Positions 33,339-41,727 of a stretch of 64,000 bases of DNA are shown here, piece by piece. The DNA comes from JACPYF01 sp947085525 (GTDB lineage Bacteria > Patescibacteriota > Saccharimonadia > Saccharimonadales > Saccharimonadaceae). The first letter of the stretch is position 1. Each line of letters begins with the position of its first letter. A model generated the notes under the pieces. The model made no database searches, was not told the DNA's origin, and was given only the letters and a program-made list of their open reading frames with translations. Location of the stretch: contig CAMTWU010000003.1 in assembly GCA_947085525.1 (NCBI GenBank), positions 1-64,000 of the forward strand, in the 5' to 3' direction. Made by a program: the position numbers and the translations under genes.

Positions 33339-34613
33339 ATGGCTGAAATTTACGACGAAGTAGCTGGACTGAAACCCTGGAGACCCAATTACACATTTAA
33401 CGAACCGTTAAATGTTGTTGTTTTTGATAGCTTAGTTTCTCGGTTAAACATGGTAAAAGTACAGCATGACAACGATAATATACTATACGCGGGTGCGCAC
33501 GGCGTTATATATGAATCGGTAGATCCAATAGCAGTTACTGCACGTTCTCAAACACTAGGACTTCATCCAATACCACATGTTTTTGAACCAACAAAGGCCG
33601 TGGAGGAAGGTGGATTTATTGAAGAAGCGAGAGCTCGTGAACTACAATTAGCTATTACCAGAGCTTCTATTAAATCGGCTATTGATTCTGAAGTAGCTGA
33701 AGATTTTGATAAATCAGTACAGGACATCATCGAATCATTACGCGACGTGAAGATACGGGTACATGATAGAGAACTACTACAGGAAAGTGCCGTTTTGCCT
33801 CGTCATGATATGTTCAGAGCTTTACTAGAGGCTTCTAAGCAGCACAAAACTATCACAAAGGACAAGTCAAGCACATTAGCTGGCATGATAAGTAGTGCTG
33901 TTGAGCTGGTATATAATCATAAAACCGAAGAACATGATATTTGGCAAAATTCCCCTGCTAGTAGGAATTTTGCTGAACGGTTTGCAACAAAGCGAAAACC
34001 ACGAGCAAGAAGAGCTAAAGTAAAAACTACAAATTCAAAAAAGACTAAGCCTGAAAAATATTTATCTATACCCCAAACACCAGAAGAAACATTCTTTACT
34101 CGAATTCGTCTAAAAGGTGCACCAAATGATTTAGGAAAGCGACGAGAATGGTTGCATGAAAAATACATTAAAGAAGGTCTAGAGTTCCCAGAGCATACCG
34201 AAGAACAAAAGGTAGCAACGGTTAGAAGTGGCGTTAATGCATACCTAGAAACATATACAAAACAAAGAGGTCCAAACCAACCGCTAAGCGTACAAATAAC
34301 AGATTATCTGAGAACTGCTCAAAAAGAAAAAGTGTTCAAAAAAATACTAACAATAGGTAATCTATTTGCAGCAAAAATAAATGATTTTAGTAAATATGAT
34401 GACTCACAGGAAAAGCCTATAAAAGCACCAGGTATTGACTGTAATACAGCATCAATACTTGCATCATTTCAAATAATGAGAAGAAAGCTAAGTGGAAAAT
34501 ATGACAACGAAAAAAATGAATCTGAAAGTGCAAAACAGATTGCCGATCTATTAGAGCTATACATAGCCTCAACCAGTTTTGACTATGATTTCAGTCGAGC
34601 AGTACGATTTTAA
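33339..34613 (+). CDS. Unrecognised protein of the helicase cassette (424 aa)
   Basis: 424 residues, soluble. The first 200 residues are mixed alpha/beta with an acidic character. A very basic linker starts near residue 218 (KRKPRARRAKVKTTNSKKTK), and a helical C-terminal half follows. No known domain. More AT-rich codons than the housekeeping genes. Co-transcribed with the 560-residue gene (5-nt gap). The basic linker could contact DNA or the acidic linker of its partner; that is speculation. Confidence 0.7.
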   Translation: MAEIYDEVAGLKPWRPNYTFNEPLNVVVFDSLVSRLNMVKVQHDNDNILYAGAHGVIYESVDPIAVTARSQTLGLHPIPHVFEPTKAVEEGGFIEEARARELQLAITRASIKSAIDSEVAEDFDKSVQDIIESLRDVKIRVHDRELLQESAVLPRHDMFRALLEASKQHKTITKDKSSTLAGMISSAVELVYNHKTEEHDIWQNSPASRNFAERFATKRKPRARRAKVKTTNSKKTKPEKYLSIPQTPEETFFTRIRLKGAPNDLGKRREWLHEKYIKEGLEFPEHTEEQKVATVRSGVNAYLETYTKQRGPNQPLSVQITDYLRTAQKEKVFKKILTIGNLFAAKINDFSKYDDSQEKPIKAPGIDCNTASILASFQIMRRKLSGKYDNEKNESESAKQIADLLELYIASTSFDYDFSRAVRF

Positions 34614-34755
34614 AAATTGTTAGTTCTAATTTCTCTACATATCCAAAATCAATAATAGCTTCAGCGAGCTGACTATCTGTACATATAGTCGAAAGAAGTC
34701 ATATAATTATTGTATAAATTACCAAGCTGTCTGCGATGAGAGTACTACGCTATTT

Positions 34756-34773
34756 TTGGCTGGGGCGGAGGGA
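34756..34773 (-). repeat. Degenerate copy of the tRNA-Gln 3' end
   Basis: TTGGCTGGGGCGGAGGGA repeats 34788-34805 (TTGGCTAGGGTGGAGGGA) with 16 of 18 identical bases, in direct orientation, 32 bp apart. The copied part covers the acceptor 3' strand and T-stem edge of tRNA-Gln, the usual crossover site of tRNA-integrating elements. Confidence 0.5.
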
Positions 34774-34788
34774 GTAATCTATTTGTCT

Positions 34789-34862
34789 TGGCTAGGGTGG
34801 AGGGATTCGAACCCCCGATCACGGGACCAGAACCCGTTGCCTTACCACTTGGCCACACCCTA
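34789..34862 (-). tRNA. tRNA-Gln(CTG)
   Basis: On the minus strand the acceptor TAGGGTG pairs with CACCCTA. The anticodon stem ACGGG/CCCGT encloses TTCTGGT, giving anticodon CTG. The T arm has TTCGAAT. The discriminator is G and CCA is encoded (34789-34791 on the plus strand as TGG). Confidence 0.96.
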
Positions 34863-34931
34863 TCAAACCAAGACAAATATATTAATATTTCCCAATAACT
34901 CTACTATTTTGCCAGAATTGGGCAAAAAACT

Positions 34932-35516
34932 CTAGTCCGAAGTATCAGTAGGTGGTTTGCTGTGGGGTAGCGCAACTTTCGCCAAGGAGATGTGTTTGCG
35001 TCTAAATCTGCTGTGTATTACTGCTATTTCTTGTCGCTCTTTTTCACCTATTTCCAGAAACGCCAATATAGCTTCTCTGTCATCTCCTGGTTCGCCAATA
35101 ATATAATCAACGAATTTGGCAGCCTTATCCGCATCGAACCTTGTCTGGACATGACTCGCCTCGGCCGCATGATCCCGTATAGTAGGAGATATTTTGATGA
35201 TTCGCAGTAATGAACCATTAGGCTGTATTGAAAAACTAATAATTTCATCACAAAAACTACCACCTAGCCAGTCAATCTTGCTACCCAATTCAGATGTGCG
35301 ATCTATATCTTCGATACGTATTTGGTTTTCATCTCCGTATGTATTTGCTGGGGTTACATAAAAGTCTGGATCGAACTTTGCAAGTTCCTCTATGACATCA
35401 TCAACATGAAAAGCTGCTACTACAAATTGATCAAACCTCCATTTGTCATCAGGTGGCTCAGGCTCTTTCCTCTCAAGCTTACGAACATTTGGTGGGAGAT
35501 CAGGTATGTCTGTCAT
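34932..35516 (-). CDS. Hypothetical soluble protein
   Basis: 194 residues, acidic, with a proline-rich N-terminus (DIPDLPPN, EPEPPDD) and basic C-terminal segment (RFRRKHISLAK). No signal peptide, membrane helix or known motif. Stands alone between tRNA-Gln and the HxlR gene; possibly part of the same accessory region. Confidence 0.65.
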   Translation of the reverse strand: MTDIPDLPPNVRKLERKEPEPPDDKWRFDQFVVAAFHVDDVIEELAKFDPDFYVTPANTYGDENQIRIEDIDRTSELGSKIDWLGGSFCDEIISFSIQPNGSLLRIIKISPTIRDHAAEASHVQTRFDADKAAKFVDYIIGEPGDDREAILAFLEIGEKERQEIAVIHSRFRRKHISLAKVALPHSKPPTDTSD

Positions 35517-35552
35517 GTCTTAATTATACTCTCTGGAAAACTTGGTTAAAGT

Positions 35553-35879
35553 TTAGCTAGCGTACTTTTTGCCCCAGGTTGTCATAGCTTCGATCGCCGG
35601 CAATAGATCGCGACCTTTTTGTTCTAGCTGATATTGATCACCGGCGCAGCCTTCCATAGGTTGATGAGAGATGATGCCTGCCTGTTCCAGGTCATCGAGT
35701 CGAGCCGATAATGTACGGGGATTGACGCCACCAACTGCACGTTGTATTTGGCAAAAACGTTGAGGGCTCACACCTAGGACGTATAAAATTTCGGCATTCC
35801 ATTTGTGGCCAAGTGTATGCGCCGCAGCACTGACTTTGTCGCGGAGTGGGGTTGGAATGGTTGTTGTGTTCTGATTCAT
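35553..35879 (-). CDS. HxlR-family transcriptional regulator
   Basis: 108 residues, a winged helix-turn-helix of the HxlR type: LGHKWNAEILYVLGVSPQRFCQIQRAVGGVNPRTLSARLDDLEQAGII. Cys residues (CQIQR, GCAGDQ) could sense redox or electrophiles. Divergent from an FMN reductase gene, its likely target; the spacer holds a palindrome. Confidence 0.93.
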   Translation of the reverse strand: MNQNTTTIPTPLRDKVSAAAHTLGHKWNAEILYVLGVSPQRFCQIQRAVGGVNPRTLSARLDDLEQAGIISHQPMEGCAGDQYQLEQKGRDLLPAIEAMTTWGKKYAS

Positions 35880-35893
35880 TGTGCTATACTTTT

Positions 35894-35905
35894 TATAGTA
35901 CTATA
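35894..35905. promoter_or_regulatory. Candidate HxlR operator
   Basis: TATAGTACTATA, a perfect 12-bp palindrome in the 69-bp spacer between hxlR and the reductase. Two flanking copies of TTTTATAGT suggest a repeated half-site and overlap the likely promoters. Confidence 0.5.
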
Positions 35906-35948
35906 CATTTTATAGTTTATAACTACATCTTACCACGGAGGGAGAAAC

Positions 35949-36515
35949 ATGGCAAAAATAGCAATAATCGTAGGTTCAGTGCGTCCGAACAGAGTCGGTC
36001 CAAAAGTCGCAGACTGGTTTTATAAAAAAGCGTCAAAAGTTGAAGGGGTTGAGTTTGAATTAGTAGATTTGATCGACTACAAATTACCAATACTAGATGA
36101 ACCATCGCCAGGTGCTCTGACTCACGAGCGTACCAAAAAATGGGCAGCAAAAATTGCTGAATTTGATGGGTATGTTTTTGTGACACCAGAATACAACCAC
36201 GGCATACCAGGGACTTTCAAAAACGCCATAGATTTCTTGAATCCACAGTGGCAACACAAGCCTGTGAGTTATGTGAGCTACGGTGTGATTGGTGGTCACA
36301 GAGCGGTTGAGCAACTTCGTCAAGTTGCTGCCCAGTTCAAAATGTATGATCTACGCGAACAAGTTTCGGTTGTTTCGCCATGGGAGTTGTTTAACGAAGC
36401 TGGTGATCTAGATGGTGATGAAATATATGGCAACAGTGCAGATAGAGTTATACAAGAGATAAGTTTCTGGGCGAATGAGCTCAAGCCTATTAGAGAAAAG
36501 CTTCAAACTGCATAA
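35949..36515 (+). CDS. NADPH-dependent FMN reductase-like protein
   Basis: 188 residues, flavodoxin-like fold. The FMN phosphate loop is GSVRPNRVGPKVADW near residue 9, and the second flavin site is TPEYNHGIPGTFKNAIDFL near 77. It reduces quinones, azo compounds or FMN in the cytosol. Probably controlled by the divergent HxlR regulator. A GGAGGGAGAAA box precedes the ATG. Confidence 0.93.
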   Translation: MAKIAIIVGSVRPNRVGPKVADWFYKKASKVEGVEFELVDLIDYKLPILDEPSPGALTHERTKKWAAKIAEFDGYVFVTPEYNHGIPGTFKNAIDFLNPQWQHKPVSYVSYGVIGGHRAVEQLRQVAAQFKMYDLREQVSVVSPWELFNEAGDLDGDEIYGNSADRVIQEISFWANELKPIREKLQTA

Positions 36516-36532
36516 AAGCTTGTGCTTTTTGC
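36514..36532 (+). terminator. Terminator, left arm of a 19-bp inverted repeat
   Basis: AAAAGC-TTGT-GCTTTTT forms a short hairpin with a T run just after the reductase gene. The whole 19 bp recurs inverted at 37098-37116. Confidence 0.65.
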
Positions 36533-36557
36533 CCATATCTGATATCTTGTAAGCATT

Positions 36558-37085
36558 ATGGATTCAAATACACAAAACACACAACCAGAACAAAAACAAA
36601 GCATATGGTCAAAACTATTTGGCGGTAAAAAAGCTGAGCCCGTGGCTCCAACAACAGCTCCTAGCACAGACGCGACTACTCCTAGTAGTGTACAGACTGC
36701 ACCAACATTTCCTAGTACGCCAGCAGTTGATACTACTGCCCCAGTTTCAGAAGAACCAGCAACAACTCCATCTTTTGGAGCACCTGCTGCGCCAGTGAGC
36801 GAAGAACCATCTCTACCACCTATCAATGATGAAGTTCCAACTTCGCCTGCTTACTTGGATACTCCAGCATCTATCACCGACACACCTGCAGTTGATGATG
36901 TTCCAGCTGACGATGCTAACAAAGTAGACGAAGCATTAAACGCATTACCACCGCTGCCAGTGACTCCTGATGTACCACCAACACCAAGTGTTGACGAAGT
37001 ACCTCAACCTCCAGTTGACCCAATGGTAACACCAGTTCCTCCAACTGACGACCAACCTCCAGTTAGCCCAACAAGCCCTCTGTAG
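36558..37085 (+). CDS. Disordered Pro/Thr/Ala-rich protein
   Basis: 175 residues, low complexity. The N-terminus MDSNTQNTQPEQKQSIWSKL and a short FGGKK patch precede about 140 residues of Pro, Thr, Ala, Val and acidic residues. No signal peptide or membrane helix. Repeated patterns such as PPVSEEP, PPTPS and DDQPPVSPT look like a spacer or surface-linker, but no secretion signal is visible. Function unknown. The gene is framed by a 19-bp inverted repeat. Confidence 0.6.
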   Translation: MDSNTQNTQPEQKQSIWSKLFGGKKAEPVAPTTAPSTDATTPSSVQTAPTFPSTPAVDTTAPVSEEPATTPSFGAPAAPVSEEPSLPPINDEVPTSPAYLDTPASITDTPAVDDVPADDANKVDEALNALPPLPVTPDVPPTPSVDEVPQPPVDPMVTPVPPTDDQPPVSPTSPL

Positions 37086-37097
37086 AGCAATATTGTT

Positions 37098-37128
37098 GCA
37101 AAAAGCACAAGCTTTTCATAAGCTTGTG
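37098..37128. terminator. Hairpins, right arm of the 19-bp inverted repeat
   Basis: GCAAAAAGCACAAGCTTTT (37098-37116) is the exact reverse complement of 36514-36532. CACAAGCTT (37106-37114) also pairs with AAGCTTGTG (37120-37128). Probably a bidirectional terminator. Confidence 0.6.
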
Positions 37129-37178
37129 GCGTTATAATAGAAGTACACCAATCTTTAACCTTAAAGAAGGGAGTACAT

Positions 37179-37556
37179 ATGAAGATAGCAACAAAAACAC
37201 TAGTCAGTTTATTAATTATAACTGTACTAACTCTGAGCAGTAGCGGACTTGCGTCTGCCACAAACGGAGATGGCACTCGCCGACAAGCCGCAGTCGAACG
37301 AATCACTCGTCGACATGACCGAAAACAAGAAATCACTGCCAGTTTATTAGGAATATCAACTGGTCAACTTCGCGAAGAGCTCAAAACATCAACTTTTGAT
37401 CAAGTATTGAAAAAACATGGTTTTAAAACCCGTGAAGATTTCAGTATAGCTCTAGCTGGGAAAATAAAGGACGAACTAAAGAAGCGTGGGTGGTCTGACG
37501 AAAAGATACAAAAAGTCGTAGATCACAGACTAGCGCGGATGAATGAAAAATACTAA
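37179..37556 (+). CDS. Small secreted helical protein
   Basis: 125 residues. A signal peptide (TLVSLLIITVLTLSSSGLASA) is followed by a basic helical domain: ASLLGISTGQLREELKTS, HGFKTREDFSIALAGKIKDEL, RGWSDEKIQKVVDHRLARM. This recalls secreted Firmicute/Actinobacterial proteins with an LLGxxxxxLRxxL repeat, of unknown function. GAAGGGAG precedes the ATG, and a TATAAT box lies at 37133-37138. Confidence 0.7.
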   Translation: MKIATKTLVSLLIITVLTLSSSGLASATNGDGTRRQAAVERITRRHDRKQEITASLLGISTGQLREELKTSTFDQVLKKHGFKTREDFSIALAGKIKDELKKRGWSDEKIQKVVDHRLARMNEKY

Positions 37557-37568
37557 TATTAGTAGTAC

Positions 37569-38042
37569 ATGGATACACTAATACGTTTGATAGCCGATGG
37601 CTTGGTGCCAGTAGTTGCTGTGATTGGCGCGTACTATCTGATATTTCAGCTACCTAAACAATCTAATCGCCAGCAGGCATATGCTCGGATAGTTATGGCG
37701 GGTCTCACTGCACTATTAGCTGCAAAGATCGTCGCGAGTTTTTACCAGCCTGATGCCGCTCGACCATTCGTCGAGATGGGCGTTGCCGCCAAAGCAGCCT
37801 ATTTAGATAACGCTGGCTTTCCATCTGATCACGTGTTGTTTGCTAGTGCAATTGCCTATGCTGTGTGGTTTGAAACCAAGCGGCGCAATGTTGCAACTAT
37901 GCTATTTGTGCTAGTTGCTGTGATCGCCCTAGGGCGAGTGTTAGCCCTCGTCCACTCGCCGTTAGATGTAGTAGGTGGATTTATCTTCGCCTCATTTGGC
38001 GCATTGTGGTACCTGACAAAACCCAAAACAACCAAAACATAG
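37569..38042 (+). CDS. PAP2-like membrane phosphatase
   Basis: 157 residues, about five transmembrane helices. The PAP2 motifs are ARPF, FPSDHVLFA (in place of PSGH) and GRVLALVHSPLDVVGG. Likely undecaprenyl-diphosphatase-type. The active-site loop has Asp for Gly, common in bacitracin-resistance BcrC-type enzymes. It follows the secreted protein by 12 nt. Confidence 0.85.
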   Translation: MDTLIRLIADGLVPVVAVIGAYYLIFQLPKQSNRQQAYARIVMAGLTALLAAKIVASFYQPDAARPFVEMGVAAKAAYLDNAGFPSDHVLFASAIAYAVWFETKRRNVATMLFVLVAVIALGRVLALVHSPLDVVGGFIFASFGALWYLTKPKTTKT

Positions 38043-38066
38043 CCGTTATTTTGCTACAATAGATAT

Positions 38067-39134
38067 ATGAATAGTTTGGGACTCATCATAGGGGTAATAG
38101 TAATTGCAGTGATCGTGATCGTTGCGGCGATCTATTTTGTTGGTCAAAAAATGTTATTGCAGCTAGCCACCGCGAATGAAGACAAACGAAAAGGCAGTAA
38201 AGAAGAGATCGAGTCGGGTGTCAAAGGGATACTAGCTGACAATCAGAAATTATTAGCTGAAATAACCAAAAACCTAGAAAAACAACTAGACAGTAGTCGT
38301 CGAGAAGTTGGTGGACTGAAAGAGCAAAATGCTGCGATCCGTGAACAGTTATTAAATACTGCGAAAATTACCGAAGGACTACAAGTTTCAACTGATGGGT
38401 TAAAAAATCTACTGTCGAACAATCGGCTGCGCGGCGAATGGGGCGAGCAAATCGCCGAAGATTTATTGTTGGCGGCTGGCTTTGTCGAAAAAGTAAACTT
38501 TGTCAAACAAAGCACGACTGCGGCTGGACGACCGGACTTCACTATCTTGCTACCTGACGGATCAAAACTAAATGTCGATGCCAAGTTCCCCTTTGACGAG
38601 TTAATTTCATACCAAAAAGCTACGACTCCGCAGGAACGCAAACAAATCCTCAAGAAATTTTCCGACTCGATCAAGACAAAGGTAAAGGAAGTGACCTCAA
38701 AAGATTATATAAATCCACAAGACAACACTCTGGATTTTGTAGTGATGTTCATACCGAACGAGATGATCTTTAGTTTTATTTATGAAAAACTACCAGAGAT
38801 AAATGAATATTGTAATCAACGGAAAGTAATCTTGGCTGGTCCGTTCGGTTTCACCGCAGTGCTGCGGCTCGTCATGCAAGCCTACAAAAACTTTGGTTAC
38901 GAAAAGAACCTGCAAGAAATATTTGGTCTTGTTTCAAAATTCCAGGACGAATATGTAAAGTTTGGTGATCATGTGCAGCGACTCGGCACGCAAATAGATA
39001 CCGCCCAAAAGACATTTCACGAAGTCGAAGGCGTTCGTCACAGGACGCTGTCGAAAGTTGCTGATCAAATAGCTAGCAAATCGCAGCTATCGGCTGGAAA
39101 GTCTGAGAGCGATAGACTAAAGATTAGTGACTAG
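38067..39134 (+). CDS. rmuC: RmuC-family protein
   Basis: 355 residues. An N-terminal membrane helix (LGLIIGVIVIAVIVIVAAIYFV) is followed by a coiled coil (EITKNLEKQLDSSRREVGGL) and the RmuC nuclease-like domain: RGEWGEQIAEDLLLAAGF, GRPDFTILLPDGSKLNVDAKFP and VMFIPNEMIFSF. RmuC proteins limit DNA inversions at repeats and are related to restriction endonuclease-like folds. The 3' end overlaps the converging gene by 18 nt. Confidence 0.93.
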   Translation: MNSLGLIIGVIVIAVIVIVAAIYFVGQKMLLQLATANEDKRKGSKEEIESGVKGILADNQKLLAEITKNLEKQLDSSRREVGGLKEQNAAIREQLLNTAKITEGLQVSTDGLKNLLSNNRLRGEWGEQIAEDLLLAAGFVEKVNFVKQSTTAAGRPDFTILLPDGSKLNVDAKFPFDELISYQKATTPQERKQILKKFSDSIKTKVKEVTSKDYINPQDNTLDFVVMFIPNEMIFSFIYEKLPEINEYCNQRKVILAGPFGFTAVLRLVMQAYKNFGYEKNLQEIFGLVSKFQDEYVKFGDHVQRLGTQIDTAQKTFHEVEGVRHRTLSKVADQIASKSQLSAGKSESDRLKISD

Positions 39135-39602
39135 TAGGCAAGCGGCAATCAATAACACAGTTGCTACAAGTGCAATCACTAGATTATAAGTTCGCAGTAT
39201 CCATGCAAACGCAAAGTATGCGAGTGCACTGAGTACAGTCAGTAGTAGTAGTTGTATTGGCCACGCGATTTTGTCTAGAAATGCACCATATATGCCCCAC
39301 AAACTGATTGTGACAGATACGCCGACTAGCAGAGGTCTGTAAACAGATGCTTGCACCAGCATGACAACTGCCAAAATAGCAGCGATGATACTGGCGATAT
39401 GGAATGACACTTGTGAGCTCTGTGCACAGGTCGATACGTCACTACCGCTACACATAGCAGGCTGCAAGACAACTTTGTCGATAGCGAGTGTTAGGACGAG
39501 AGTCACGATACCAGCAACGATACCAGTCAACAAGATACCCAAAAAAATTCGGCGAGTGAAGTTCGCAAACGGTGAATCTAGCTGTAGTAAGTCATTATCC
39601 AT
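39117..39602 (-). CDS. Hypothetical membrane protein
   Basis: 161 residues with five hydrophobic segments. The first loop has a Cys pair (CSGSDVSTCAQSS) that could form a disulfide outside. No family recognised. Monocistronic and convergent with rmuC. Confidence 0.65.
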   Translation of the reverse strand: MDNDLLQLDSPFANFTRRIFLGILLTGIVAGIVTLVLTLAIDKVVLQPAMCSGSDVSTCAQSSQVSFHIASIIAAILAVVMLVQASVYRPLLVGVSVTISLWGIYGAFLDKIAWPIQLLLLTVLSALAYFAFAWILRTYNLVIALVATVLLIAACLLVTNL

Positions 39603-39757
39603 ATATATCTATCTCTTTTCTTTCATTATCATAAACTATTTTATATATTTATGCAAGGATATGCTACCGTCTGTCTGGCAGAAGATAGATTGACAGGTTA
39701 TCTATTGCTATGTACAATTGCCTTTATAAAGTAGATAAACGGAAGGATTACCAGATT

Positions 39758-40531
39758 ATGGCAACTAAAAAAGCCAGTACAAAGAAAACAACAACTGTAA
39801 TAAAAAAGGTAGCTAACAACAGTTCATCTAATAGCGCATCCGACATGGTCATGAATACACCAGTAGGCGCGCTATTTGGCGAGCTGATCGGGACGTTTCT
39901 ATTAGCTAGTATCGTGATCGCAACGCAAGGTCAGCCGATTTTCGTACTATTTGCACTAGTTGCAATCGTACTCACTGTCGGTAACCTATCAGGTGCTCAC
40001 GTGAACCCGGCAATTACATTTGGTGCATGGGCAACCAAAAAGATTCCTACAGCAAAAGCTGTCGGTTACATCATTTTCCAGGTTCTAGGTGCAATGCTAG
40101 CGTTTGCAGCATTGAACGCACTACTAGGTGGTCAAGCACCAGTAGCAAACCAATTAACTGGTCAGGCTCAGAAACCAGAACTGTTTGCTGCAACTCAGCT
40201 GACAGATGGTAAAGAATGGTACGCATTCTGGGCAAGCCTGCTCGGTATGGCTGTTTTTGCATTTGCATGGTCAAGTGCTTTCCGAGAAGTAAAGGAACGC
40301 TTTACAGCAGCTTACACCGTTGCTGGTGGTTTGTTCCTAGGTTTGATCATTGCAGGCTCAACTGCAATCTTGAACCCAGCAGTCGCAGTATCTTTGCAGG
40401 CATTCACAAACCTCAAAGGCGACAGTGCAGTTTGGTACGCAGTACTCGCACAAGTAATCGCGCCACTGCTTGGTGCAGCGCTTGGTTTCTTCCTATACGA
40501 CTACCTACGTCGTGACGTTGATAGCAAATAA
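39758..40531 (+). CDS. Aquaporin/glycerol facilitator (MIP family)
   Basis: 257 residues, six membrane helices. The two pore signatures are GAHVNPAITFGAW and ILNPAVAVSLQ, the second NPA box. The N-terminus has an unusual 25-residue Lys/Thr/Ser tail (ATKKASTKKTTTVIKKV). The start is set by GGAAGGA about 10 nt before the ATG at 39758. It passes water or small neutral solutes through the membrane. Ends in a strong terminator. Confidence 0.93.
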   Translation: MATKKASTKKTTTVIKKVANNSSSNSASDMVMNTPVGALFGELIGTFLLASIVIATQGQPIFVLFALVAIVLTVGNLSGAHVNPAITFGAWATKKIPTAKAVGYIIFQVLGAMLAFAALNALLGGQAPVANQLTGQAQKPELFAATQLTDGKEWYAFWASLLGMAVFAFAWSSAFREVKERFTAAYTVAGGLFLGLIIAGSTAILNPAVAVSLQAFTNLKGDSAVWYAVLAQVIAPLLGAALGFFLYDYLRRDVDSK

Positions 40532-40551
40532 CAGGTAACATAACCTTTACG

Positions 40552-40581
40552 AAAAACCCGCCTTTAATCAGGCGGGTTTTT
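40552..40581 (+). terminator. Terminator of the aquaporin gene
   Basis: AAAAACCCGCC and GGCGGGTTTTT form a perfect stem around TTTAATCA. Confidence 0.95.
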
Positions 40582-40599
40582 CGTGCTAAGATAATGGTA

Positions 40600-40821
40600 A
40601 TGGCATTATTTGTAAATCGAGAAGAAAAACGTTCGCAGTATCAAGAAAAGATAGCTGCTGATTTAAAAGGTAAACTTGCGACTCAGGATATAAAAGCCAA
40701 AGAAGTCGAGTCAACTATGCTAGAGGATGTTCACCAAACTCGCCTGGCAGGACTGATCATAGGTATATTGCTACTGTTGGTATTTATAGCAGTAATTGTC
40801 CTGATGTTTAAACTTGGTTAA
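40600..40821 (+). CDS. Small tail-anchored membrane protein
   Basis: 73 residues: a charged helical first half (EEKRSQYQEKIAADLKGKLA) and a C-terminal membrane helix (LAGLIIGILLLLVFIAVIVLMF). No family recognised. An alternative ATG lies two codons upstream. Followed after 21 nt by another membrane protein. Confidence 0.6.
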   Translation: MALFVNREEKRSQYQEKIAADLKGKLATQDIKAKEVESTMLEDVHQTRLAGLIIGILLLLVFIAVIVLMFKLG

Positions 40822-40842
40822 ACTATAAACACAAGCAATATT

Positions 40843-41709
40843 ATGGATCCACAACACAACGACTCAACTGATACAAATCAGACCACAACGAAAAATGACG
40901 AAATTTTCGTCCTCAAACCAGAACCGAAAGAACCCGTCAGTAAAAAGACTGTATGGCTCACTATTGGGCTGGCAGTATTAGGTATAGTTGTCTTGATCGT
41001 CGTGTTCATGCTTGCAATCATTGGCTTTGCTGGCAGTTTGGCTGATGATTATCGCCAGCTAGCGTCTGTACAGGTACAAAAAGTTAATGCACCGCTAAAA
41101 GACCTAGAACCCAGCAGAGGTTTGAATAACCGTAATATTGAACCTGCGATTAACAAGATATATATCAGCAAACAATCACAGCCATCACTAGAAAACACAC
41201 TGTTTGTTGGTGATCTCAGTAGCAAATATGTCACGGCTAAAAAACAACAGATAAGTACTATTGCCTATTACAAGGATCTCGATCTCTACACTACACAGCT
41301 CGAACAACTCATAAAGTTTGATGACGCCGTAGAAAAAATTAGCGTACAAGAAATCGATGTTGTCTCAAAAGCTAACCCCAATGATTCTCTGAACCTTCGT
41401 TCGGTTGCCGGTAATCACAAAGATTTTGCCGAACAAATAGAAAAAATTCCTACTCCCGCCCAACTAAAGAAACTGCAAAAAGATCTAGTGAAAAGCTACC
41501 AAGCCAGAGCTGATATCTATACGAAGTGGGCTCTCGCTATAGAGTCTGGTGACAAATCGGTCATTGGAACCTTGCAAACCCAGTTGCAAGTACTCAAGGC
41601 CAAGGCAGCGACCCAGGTGACTGACAAAAACCTTGTCGTGTTGTTCACCCCCTCGTATGCAAAACTTGCAGCCCAGCAAAAAGCACTCGAAACTGCACTG
41701 TCAAACTGA
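40843..41709 (+). CDS. Hypothetical membrane-anchored helical protein
   Basis: 288 residues. A 35-residue polar cytosolic part, one transmembrane helix (LTIGLAVLGIVVLIVVFMLAIIGFAG), and an outer helical domain of about 200 residues without Cys. No motif known. Immediately precedes pheS by 18 nt. Confidence 0.65.
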   Translation: MDPQHNDSTDTNQTTTKNDEIFVLKPEPKEPVSKKTVWLTIGLAVLGIVVLIVVFMLAIIGFAGSLADDYRQLASVQVQKVNAPLKDLEPSRGLNNRNIEPAINKIYISKQSQPSLENTLFVGDLSSKYVTAKKQQISTIAYYKDLDLYTTQLEQLIKFDDAVEKISVQEIDVVSKANPNDSLNLRSVAGNHKDFAEQIEKIPTPAQLKKLQKDLVKSYQARADIYTKWALAIESGDKSVIGTLQTQLQVLKAKAATQVTDKNLVVLFTPSYAKLAAQQKALETALSN

Positions 41710-41727
41710 TATACTAGCTATCAGTAT

